A stretch of DNA of 6,954 nucleotides from assembly GCA_002420315.1 (NCBI GenBank), contig DIHU01000140.1, positions 1 to 6,954 of the forward strand, in the 5' to 3' direction. The notes below the pieces were generated by a model, which worked only from the letters and a program-made list of their open reading frames with translations, was not told where the DNA came from and ran no database searches. Source of the DNA: Akkermansiaceae bacterium UBA5688. Lineage in GTDB: Bacteria; Verrucomicrobiota; Verrucomicrobiia; Verrucomicrobiales; Akkermansiaceae. Below, in pieces: positions 1 through 5,565 of the stretch (within the stretch, counting starts at the first letter, position 1; every line of letters begins with the position of its first letter). A program made the position numbers and the translations under genes.

Positions 1-128
1 TCCAAAAGCAAATTCCTAGCAGTACTCATGGAAGAGACCGCACCGGCGGATAGACCTTGTAGAAACTTGCGGCGGTGGATGTTATGATCCGGAGAACCGC
101 AGTTTTGAGATGGATCGGGCTTGGACAT
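1..128 (-). CDS. N-terminus of a Tat-exported protein, probably DUF1501 family (partial, runs off the window)
   Basis: The ATG at 128-126 overlaps the TGA of the preceding cytochrome-type gene by one base (TGATG), which points to translational coupling. Forty-two codons are visible before the window ends. They contain a twin-arginine signal: a polar stretch, then HRRKFLQGLSAGAVSS, where RRKFLQ fits the (S/T)RRxFLK Tat consensus and is followed by a short hydrophobic segment. From family knowledge, the gene directly after a PSCyt1-DUF1549-DUF1553 gene in Planctomycetes and Verrucomicrobia is very often a DUF1501 (sulfatase-like) protein with exactly this kind of Tat leader. The family name is therefore inferred from context and signal peptide, since the catalytic part is not in view. 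The last visible codons (STARNLLL) are encoded by a copy of the dispersed repeat, so the gene may be interrupted just beyond the edge. It would otherwise be a periplasmic enzyme working with its neighbour. Confidence 0.7.
   Translation of the reverse strand, partial: MSKPDPSQNCGSPDHNIHRRKFLQGLSAGAVSSMSTARNLLL
2..24 (+). repeat. Dispersed repeat, copy 1 (only its terminal 23 bp are in the window)
   Basis: The 23 bp ending in AATTCCTAGCAGTA match the right end of copy 3 and of inverted copy 2 at 22/23 each. The remainder of the unit would lie left of the window. This copy falls inside the coding sequence of the Tat-signal gene on the other strand, where it encodes part of STARNLLL. Copies 1 and 3 are in direct orientation at the two extremes of the window, as expected if the sequence is a contig broken at repeats. 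Confidence 0.7.
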
Positions 129-2026
129 CAATTAGTGAAGCGAAATTCGGCACTGGTAACGAGAGCCCAGACGAATTGTTGGATTGAGGATTTATTCTTT
201 GTTTTGACGAAGGAGAGTGAGCGTTCGAGTTCGCTGGGTTCTGGTGCGCGGGAGAGCACGGATTGGAAGATCTCCCGGATGAGAGCCTGCGGACTTTCGA
301 TATTTTGAAGCCGGCTGAGGAGGGGGGCTTCAGAGATGATTTTATCAAAAAAGGGAGCGTTGGTCAGAAACATTGTTTGCTGAACCGAGGGCGAGAAATT
401 CTCCGGAAAAAGGTCGGGGAGGATCGTCGCGAAGTGATTCCGAAGGGTTTCATCGTTCGGGTTCTCATGGCCAAGCGCAACGCGAAGGGAGCGGGTGAAA
501 GTTTCGGCAGAGAGTGGTTTGTCGAGTGCCCGAGCGAATAAAGAATCGAGCGGGGGTTGTCCTGCCGAGGGAGCCGGACGGGAGTCGAGTTGGTAGGAGG
601 AGGATTTGGCGATTTGGCGAATAAGGCGGCGGAGATCGTATTGGTGGTTTGAAAAATCGCGTGCGAGCCAAGAGAGAAGTTCGGGGTGACTCGAAGGATG
701 GGCGGAGTCCATTAGATCGACGGGGTGGACGAGACCTCGCCCGAACATGAGAGCCCAGAGCCGGTTAACAATAGCGCGGGAGAAATCTGGATTATCATTG
801 GTGAAGGATTGAGCGAAGGCTTCGCGCCGAGAGAATTTTGGGACGGGAAGATTGGGTAGGTCTTTTTTAAGTTTTTCGTCCTTCTTGAGTTTGCGGAACC
901 ATTGCTCGGGAGGGCTCACGGAGTAGAGTTCTGCGGAATCATTAATTTTTTTGCCGCCAGTTTCTGTGATGATTTTGTTAGAGTAGAGAATGAGTTGGGA
1001 TTCGTCTGCTTTACCTTCGAGGTTGGCGAATTTGTCGTAGCCACCACTGGCGCGTTCAGCGACGCGGGGCCCTTCGGGAGTCTTGACATTGAGACTGCGG
1101 TTAAAGAAGGCGACAAGCCCCCAATAATGACGCTGTTCAATCTCGGGTGCGACAGGATGATCGTGACACTGGGCGCATTGGACTTGTTTGCCAAGGAGGG
1201 TTCGGGAGACGCGGATGGCGATCTGGCTGTGGTCGTCACGTTGGTCATGAATGAACCATGAGGCGCCACGTTCTTGGTCCGATTTAGGGCGAGCTAGGAC
1301 GAGGTCGCGGCCGATTTGGTCCCAGGGTCGGTTGGTTTTGAAGGCCCAGCGGAGGTAATCGAGCCAGAGTTTGCGATTGCTGTGGCTGCGCTTGCGGAGG
1401 TGAGCGCGGTCTAGGAAAACGATGTTAAAGACTTGGGCGAGGTGATCGGCGTAGTCGTCGGTGTCGGTAAGGTGGTCGACGAGGATGTCCCGTTTCTTTG
1501 GGTTTTGGTCGGCAAGGAAGGAATTAATTTCGGAAAGTCGGGGGATTCGGCCGAGCAGGTCAAGGTAGATACGACGCACGAAAGTGGTATCACTCGAGCG
1601 TCGTGCAGGGGCGACTTTTTCAGCCTGCCATTTGCTGTGAATTAATTGGTCAATGACTGCGGTGGGCTGTCTGCTGGGATCGGGGAGGACGAGTTGTTTG
1701 GGTGGGGTAATTTTCAGATCGGTAATCCAAGTTTTGAGCGCTTCGATTTCCTCGGCCGGGAGTTGTTTTTTTGGCGGCATGTGTGGATCGGAGTCGACTT
1801 GAACAACCTGGTAAAGCGGACTTGCCTTTGGATCTCCTGGAATGAGGGCGGTGTGGGTTTCGCCGCCTTCGAGAGCGGCAGTGATGGTGCGAAGATCAAG
1901 GCCACCTTTTTGTTTTACCCCACCGTGGCATTTAGTGCAGTTGTCGATGATGACAGGGTGGATTTGAGAAAACGCGAAGCCTGTCGCGCAGAGCGCGAGC
2001 ATAATATGGTGGCTTAAAGTCTTCAT
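128..2026 (-). CDS. Secreted PSCyt1-DUF1549-DUF1553 family cytochrome-like protein
   Basis: A 632-residue exported protein. Residues 1-21 form a short signal peptide ending in AFSQ. A Planctomycete-type cytochrome c domain (PSCyt1) spans about 25-105, with heme motif CTKCH (30-34) and a likely distal ligand Met83 in the typical HMPPKKQLP segment. The DUF1549 domain covers about 124-310 and carries its conserved CAQCHDHP motif (284-291), a second CxxCH. The DUF1553 domain covers about 395-625 and includes NRLWALMFGRGLVHPVDLMD (421-440). Total length is somewhat below many family members, which often reach 700-1000 residues with extra binding domains. Molecular function is unproven. Members are abundant in Planctomycetes and Verrucomicrobia, usually paired with DUF1501, and are commonly linked by context to polysaccharide breakdown. 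No Shine-Dalgarno is seen before the ATG. The stop overlaps the next start by one base. It is separated from the metal operon by about 400 bp and is probably transcribed independently. Confidence 0.93.
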   Translation of the reverse strand: MKTLSHHIMLALCATGFAFSQIHPVIIDNCTKCHGGVKQKGGLDLRTITAALEGGETHTALIPGDPKASPLYQVVQVDSDPHMPPKKQLPAEEIEALKTWITDLKITPPKQLVLPDPSRQPTAVIDQLIHSKWQAEKVAPARRSSDTTFVRRIYLDLLGRIPRLSEINSFLADQNPKKRDILVDHLTDTDDYADHLAQVFNIVFLDRAHLRKRSHSNRKLWLDYLRWAFKTNRPWDQIGRDLVLARPKSDQERGASWFIHDQRDDHSQIAIRVSRTLLGKQVQCAQCHDHPVAPEIEQRHYWGLVAFFNRSLNVKTPEGPRVAERASGGYDKFANLEGKADESQLILYSNKIITETGGKKINDSAELYSVSPPEQWFRKLKKDEKLKKDLPNLPVPKFSRREAFAQSFTNDNPDFSRAIVNRLWALMFGRGLVHPVDLMDSAHPSSHPELLSWLARDFSNHQYDLRRLIRQIAKSSSYQLDSRPAPSAGQPPLDSLFARALDKPLSAETFTRSLRVALGHENPNDETLRNHFATILPDLFPENFSPSVQQTMFLTNAPFFDKIISEAPLLSRLQNIESPQALIREIFQSVLSRAPEPSELERSLSFVKTKNKSSIQQFVWALVTSAEFRFTN

Positions 2027-2036
2027 TTGAGTGTGT

Positions 2037-2067
2037 TTTATACGCTCTGATTAGCAATTTTTTCCAA
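2037..2067 (-). promoter_or_regulatory. Possible promoter of the cytochrome-type gene, near-leaderless
   Basis: On the minus strand TATAAA (2042-2037) lies 10 nt before the ATG at 2026. TTGGAA (2067-2062) lies 19 nt further upstream. If this is a sigma-70-type promoter, transcription would begin only a few bases before the ATG, giving an almost leaderless mRNA. That would fit the absence of a Shine-Dalgarno. The 19-nt spacing is long and the -35 match is only partial, so this is a weak call. Confidence 0.25.
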
Positions 2068-2089
2068 GAGAGATGACTCCTTTTTCTGT

Positions 2090-2169
2090 TACTGCTAGGA
2101 ATTTTCTTTTGGCGGGAAGGTCCCGGAAACAGGAGGTTGGCGGAACCCTTGGGGGTGAAAGGGGGTTGT
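2090..2169 (-). repeat. Dispersed 80-bp repeat, copy 2 (inverted relative to copies 1 and 3)
   Basis: Read on the minus strand this copy starts ACAACCCCCTTTCACCCCC and ends AATTCCTAGCAGTA. It aligns without gaps to 6870-6949 on the plus strand at 58 of 80 positions by my count. The last 23 bp match positions 2-24 at 22/23. Similarity stops sharply after the CAGTA end but fades gradually at the C-rich end. Beyond the C-rich end a short stem (GGTTG-TTTCAC-CAACC, 2165-2180) can form. It sits about 60 bp upstream of the cytochrome-type start codon. No transposase is associated with it. Confidence 0.8.
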
Positions 2170-2327
2170 TTCACCAACCTAAATTGCGCTGGAGTCTTGA
2201 ATCCAAGCTTGAAAAACGGGAACAGGCAAAAAACCGTCACGAAGACCAGTGTTTTCTACAGGCTGATCAAAACTATCCTGTTCATTTCATAAGTCAGAAT
2301 CTGCCTGAATTAAGAGGGAAGGTCATG

Positions 2328-2447
2328 TCAGCGTTTGTTAGGCTCTTCGATTTCCATCCCAATCGCTTCACCTAGTAACTCGGCAAGTTCGCTGCAGAAC
2401 GTTCGTTCGGTAGCCAGCCAGCGAAGCCAAGCTACCGGATGGGGCGA
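2328..2447 (-). other. Unexplained short reading frame, possible gene remnant
   Basis: A 39-codon open frame on the minus strand overlaps the last codons of the second permease in a different frame and ends with TGA at 2330-2328. It reads like protein: VAWLRWLATERTF (about residues 5-17), then a helix-like ELAELLGEAIG, then a short acidic-basic end. It has no ATG start upstream and no ribosome-binding site, so it is not an intact gene. I do not recognise the family. It could be the tail of a decayed gene or chance. Confidence 0.25.
2408..2437 (-). terminator. Hairpin at the 3' end of the metal operon, possible terminator
   Basis: Perfect 7-bp arms CGGTAGC (2437-2431, minus strand) and GCTACCG (2414-2408) enclose a 16-nt loop that can itself pair partly (TTGGCTTCGCTGG). 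The stop codon TAG of the last operon gene lies inside the first arm. There is no T-rich tract afterwards (GAACGAACG follows), so it is not a canonical rho-independent terminator. It could serve as a 3'-end stabiliser or a weak terminator. Confidence 0.35.
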
Positions 2448-3346
2448 TTACGCGGGTTGCGGTTTGCGAGCTTTTTGGTGATCAGGGTGGCCACGAAGAC
2501 GATCCCACAAACAACTGAGATTCCTCCGGCGGCGTTTGTGGAGCCGACCTTTGGAAAGCCCATTGCTCCTGAAATGGTATCTCCCAGGAATCCGAGGCTA
2601 AGTAGGTAGCCGGTGACGGCGCAGAAGAGAGCAATGAGAAGAGAGAGCGCGACGAGGGTCTTTAACTTTTTCGTCAGGAGGGATGCGATCGCAGGCGGGA
2701 CGATCATCATGGCAACCACCAGAATGCTACCAACTGCTTCGAAGGCGATAACGCAAGTGAGAGCAGTCATTGCCATGAGCAGGTAGTAGGTCAGGCGGGG
2801 CCGGGCACCTACGGTGTCACCATGTGCGGCATCGAAGGTGGTGATCGTCAGCTCCTTGAAGAAGAAGCCCACAAAAACCAGGTTGATGGCGAGTGCGAAC
2901 AGGCCCCTCCAGGCTGCGTCGGGGACACCACCGCCTTCGAGAATCACCTGAAAGATGGCAGTCTCAAGATTACCAAAGAGGACATGACTTGGTTCAATGT
3001 GGACATGGTCTGCCAGCAGTCGTTGCATGATAAGGCCAATTGCGAAGAGGGTGGTGAAGGAGATTCCGAGCGCTGCTCCCTCCTCGACTCCACTGAAGCG
3101 ATGAAGAAAGCGGGTGAAAACAGTGCAGAGGATTCCGGCAATGATCGCTCCGGTGAGAAGAGCGGGGGTTTCGACTCCGCCGGATACGAGATGCCCAATG
3201 ACAATGCCCGGGAGCACGGCATGAGCAATGCCGTGGGCGACCATGCTTTGGCGGCTTAAAAGAAGGAAAACGCCCGGGAGGACACAGGCCATCGCAATCA
3301 AGGAAGCTGTTACGAGGAGCCAGGTATCAATGATGTTCCAGTTCAT
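2432..3346 (-). CDS. Metal ABC transporter permease, second subunit (YtgD/TroD/MntD type)
   Basis: A 304-residue, strongly hydrophobic integral membrane protein of the ABC-3 permease family (Zn/Mn/Fe importers). Hydrophobic segments run nearly end to end from about residue 8. Family signatures include QSMVAHGIAHAVLPGIVIG (33-51) after the first segment and GSILVVAMMIVPPAIASLL (206-224), the typical loop-helix of this family. It would form the membrane channel as a heterodimer with the upstream permease, driven by the ATPase encoded two genes upstream. The ATG overlaps the upstream TGA by 4 nt (ATGA). A good Shine-Dalgarno (GAGGAGGGG) sits about 7 nt before it, the clearest ribosome-binding site in the window. 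Unlike the upstream permease it has no extra C-terminal domain and ends with a short basic tail. Substrate choice among Mn, Fe and Zn cannot be read from this subunit. Confidence 0.93.
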   Translation of the reverse strand: MNWNIIDTWLLVTASLIAMACVLPGVFLLLSRQSMVAHGIAHAVLPGIVIGHLVSGGVETPALLTGAIIAGILCTVFTRFLHRFSGVEEGAALGISFTTLFAIGLIMQRLLADHVHIEPSHVLFGNLETAIFQVILEGGGVPDAAWRGLFALAINLVFVGFFFKELTITTFDAAHGDTVGARPRLTYYLLMAMTALTCVIAFEAVGSILVVAMMIVPPAIASLLTKKLKTLVALSLLIALFCAVTGYLLSLGFLGDTISGAMGFPKVGSTNAAGGISVVCGIVFVATLITKKLANRNPRNRPIR

Positions 3347-4749
3347 GATGTATCCCCTCCTCGATGGGGTTCGGCTGGAATCAGAGCTTGCTCGAGTTCG
3401 TTGGAGAAAAGCTGGTGGATATCTGAAGCAATCTCAGGGTTTGTGATCTCTTCGATTTTTTCGACGTATTGATGAACGCGCGCCGGAGCCACGTCGGCAT
3501 GCTCAATGAGATAGAGTTCGGTAAGGCGGTGGGTGCGGGCTACTGCGATGGCTCGCTCGAGACCTCGGGTAGTCAGTTGCACACAATCGCCCCTTTCGAA
3601 TTTGAGCAGATTTTGGCTGGAAAGCGATCGTGCTACGGACCGTTCTTTTCTTTGCGACCAACCGCGATCTTTGAGGATGTCGTGAACAGGAAGAGAGACC
3701 TGGGCCAGATCACGACTAAAATCGAGGCCCGCAAGAAGTCTCACTTTTTGCTGGGCCTCAAGCCGGTCGAAAAGGTCACGAAGAAGTTGGTTTTCTGAGA
3801 GTCGTTTTTCAAGGCGGGCTACTTTTAGCTGTCTCACGACCCATCCCTTTCTGCTGCCGAACAACATGCTGAAGCTAAAGAGAAGTGCTGAAGCGAGGAT
3901 GATCGCGGCACCAGCGGGCAGACGAAAGATCACCGCGCTGGCGATGGCTCCGATAAGGGCCCCAGTCGCTCCAACGAATCCGGCAATGGCGAGGGTCCAG
4001 GGCATGGAGTCAGTCCACAGCCGGGCGGTTGCAGGAGGGATGATAAACGCAGCCATGATCATCAAGAGCCCGACGGTTTGCAAACCGGCGATGGTTACGG
4101 TCAGGCAGGTCAGCATCAAAACCTCGTCCAGCCAGCGGTGTGGTAGTCCCTGGCTGGCCACGAAGTCCTCATCGAAACTGAGGCAATTGAGTTCTTTGAA
4201 GAAGAGGGAAATCACGGTGAGCGCTCCGAGGGACACGATGGCAAGCATGATGGCCTCTGCCTGAATCATGGATGCCACCATTCCGAAGAGATAGTATTCC
4301 AGTCCCGAAGTACCCTGGAGATTGAGATTCGAATCCTGTACGACCGAGAGGAGAACCACCCCGAGCCCGTAAAGAACCGTGAGAGGAATGGCGAGGGCGG
4401 CGTCTTCTTTGATTTTTGAATTATTTTTGATCCATTGGACCGCTCTGACCGACAGCCATCCTGTGATGAGGGCTCCGATCATGAGCGCGATAAAGGACTT
4501 TCCGCCCGAGCCCCAACGGGCATAGAGGAGGAAGGCGATGCAAACTCCGGGAAGAGTCGAATGTCCGATGGTGTCGCTGAGGAGCGAGCGTTTCCGAAAA
4601 AGCAGGAAACACCCGCAAACCCCGGCGGCGAGTCCCAGTGAGGTCACGCCGAGGTATATCACTTTCAAATTGTAAGAAGGTGACCTCACTGCCTCGATGA
4701 GCCGGTCAAGCCAGCTTGAAGCAAGGATCCACGAATCGGGGGAGTTCAT
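3343..4749 (-). CDS. Metal ABC transporter permease fused to a DtxR/MntR-like regulator domain (YtgC-YtgR type)
   Basis: A 468-residue protein, about 170 residues longer than a plain ABC-3 permease. Residues 28-298 are the permease, with family motifs SLLSDTIGHSTLPGVCIAFL (55-74) and TVGLLMIMAAFIIPPATARL (225-244). From R300 the sequence turns hydrophilic. Residues about 315-400 look like a winged helix-turn-helix (VHDILKDRGWSQRKERSVAR, then LLKFERGDCVQLTTRG). Residues 400-450 match the metal-binding and dimerisation domain of the DtxR/MntR family (ARTHRLTELYLIEH, then H426, E430, E433, E434). In Chlamydia the third gene of ytgABCD has the same architecture, and cleavage releases the repressor YtgR. 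Gene order is also the same here. The ATG lies 6 nt after the ATPase stop without a clear Shine-Dalgarno, and the 3' end overlaps the next gene by 4 nt. No methionine occurs in residues 296-468, so an internal ATG cannot produce the regulator separately. Cleavage here is inference. Confidence 0.9.
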   Translation of the reverse strand: MNSPDSWILASSWLDRLIEAVRSPSYNLKVIYLGVTSLGLAAGVCGCFLLFRKRSLLSDTIGHSTLPGVCIAFLLYARWGSGGKSFIALMIGALITGWLSVRAVQWIKNNSKIKEDAALAIPLTVLYGLGVVLLSVVQDSNLNLQGTSGLEYYLFGMVASMIQAEAIMLAIVSLGALTVISLFFKELNCLSFDEDFVASQGLPHRWLDEVLMLTCLTVTIAGLQTVGLLMIMAAFIIPPATARLWTDSMPWTLAIAGFVGATGALIGAIASAVIFRLPAGAAIILASALLFSFSMLFGSRKGWVVRQLKVARLEKRLSENQLLRDLFDRLEAQQKVRLLAGLDFSRDLAQVSLPVHDILKDRGWSQRKERSVARSLSSQNLLKFERGDCVQLTTRGLERAIAVARTHRLTELYLIEHADVAPARVHQYVEKIEEITNPEIASDIHQLFSNELEQALIPAEPHRGGDTS

Positions 4750-4755
4750 GAGAGT

Positions 4756-5565
4756 CTACGAGCGAAGGGCCTCCAGCTTGGCGAGGGAGTCGGCGAGCTT
4801 CGAGAGGAGGTCCAGCCGTCCACCGTAGCACTGCGTGAGCTGTTCACGAGTAAAGACGTCATTCATCGCACCGCTGGCAACGACGCGGAGGTTGAGAAGG
4901 ACAAGGTGATCGAAGTAGTCGGCTACGGTCGGCAGATCATGATGGACGCACACCAAACTTGCTCCCGATTCCCGAAGGTCCCGCATGAGCTCGAGGATGA
5001 CTCGCTCGGTCGTCGCATCAATCCCCGCGAAGGGTTCGTCCATCAGGTAGAGATCAGCTTCCTGAACGAGCGCGCGAGCGAGGAAAACGCGTTGTTGCTG
5101 TCCTCCTGACAGCGATCCGATTTGGCTGTCGGCGCGGTCAAGCATGCCGACGCGATCGAGGGCTTCGTCAGCCTTGCGGCGGTCTTCGCGACTCACCCGG
5201 CGAAAGAGGCCAATGCTACGGTATCGTCCCATCACAACAACCTCGCGAGCCGAGATGGGGTAGTCCCAGTCGACGCTTTCGCGTTGGGGAACGTAAGCGA
5301 TGCGATGGCGGACCTTCCGGTAGTCTTCGCCAAAAAATTTGACCGATCCGGAAGTCGCGGGGATGAGGTCAAGGATGGCCTTCAGGAAAGTGCTCTTCCC
5401 GGCCCCGTTGGGCCCGACGATCCCGGTCATCGTTCCTTGCGGAATGGAAACCTGGGCCTCCCACAACGCAGGTTTGCGGTCGTAGCAAACCGTGAGATGT
5501 TTAACGCTGAGGCAGTTGGAATCAGGCACTGCGTCTGGGGATAACTCCTTTTGGAGAAATTTCAA
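4756..5565 (-). CDS. Metal ABC transporter ATP-binding protein (YtgB/TroB/MntB type)
   Basis: A 269-residue cytoplasmic ATPase with all ABC motifs: Walker A GPNGAGKST (51-59), Q-loop PQRESVDW with Q94, signature LSGGQ (152-156), Walker B LYLMDEP (172-178) and switch His209 in CVHHDL. The Q-loop surroundings and the following MGRYRSIGL segment are typical of Mn/Zn/Fe importers. It should drive the two permeases encoded next. The start is uncertain. The TTG at 5565-5563 overlaps the upstream stop as TTGA and favours coupling. A GTG at 5529-5527 would give 257 residues and a more typical N-terminus (PDSNCLSVKHLTV). The only AAGGAG in the region lies 15 nt before that GTG, too far for a standard site, and is inside a CTCC-AAAA-GGAG hairpin. 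I keep the TTG start with reservation. The stop is 6 nt before the next ATG, so this is one transcription unit. Confidence 0.94.
   Translation of the reverse strand: MKFLQKELSPDAVPDSNCLSVKHLTVCYDRKPALWEAQVSIPQGTMTGIVGPNGAGKSTFLKAILDLIPATSGSVKFFGEDYRKVRHRIAYVPQRESVDWDYPISAREVVVMGRYRSIGLFRRVSREDRRKADEALDRVGMLDRADSQIGSLSGGQQQRVFLARALVQEADLYLMDEPFAGIDATTERVILELMRDLRESGASLVCVHHDLPTVADYFDHLVLLNLRVVASGAMNDVFTREQLTQCYGGRLDLLSKLADSLAKLEALRS
5546..5557 (-). promoter_or_regulatory. Small hairpin masking a Shine-Dalgarno-like GGAG near the ATPase start
   Basis: CTCC-AAAA-GGAG forms a perfect 4-bp stem with an AAAA loop just after the TTG start. The GGAG arm belongs to the only AAGGAG in the region and would be unavailable to ribosomes when folded. 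The stem is very short, so a regulatory role is only a possibility. Confidence 0.2.

Larger units (their letters stand above)
2027..2431. other. Gene-poor spacer between the cytochrome-type gene and the metal operon
   Basis: This 405-bp gap holds, from left to right, a possible promoter for the leftward gene, an 80-bp dispersed repeat (2090-2169), about 150 bp in which I see nothing convincing, a short unexplained minus-strand frame ending at 2328, and the hairpin at the operon end. Open frames that cross the gap do not look like proteins and run through the repeat. The stretch around 2260-2315 has a loose resemblance to the degenerate CAGGAT/ATCCTG-type spacers seen in many environmental bacterial genomes, but too loose to annotate. 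Confidence 0.6.

Noticed and set aside
1932..2240. Minus-strand open frame overlapping the start of the cytochrome-type gene
   Set aside because: It overlaps the signal-peptide region in another frame and crosses the repeat. No motif supports it.
2260..2315. Possible degenerate CAGGAT/ATCCTG spacer-type repeats
   Set aside because: Only single loose matches (ATCCTGTTCAT, CAGGCTGATC) and no periodicity.
2073..2375. Plus-strand open frame in the spacer
   Set aside because: It runs through the dispersed repeat and has no ribosome-binding site or protein-like pattern.
2822..3259. Plus-strand open frame opposite the second permease
   Set aside because: Shadow of a clear ABC-3 permease. The translation is a charged low-information sequence without motifs.
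3866..4264. Plus-strand open frame of 132 codons opposite the fused permease
   Set aside because: Antisense of membrane helices. Composition is dominated by Ala, Met and Lys from the complementary codons, with no domain.
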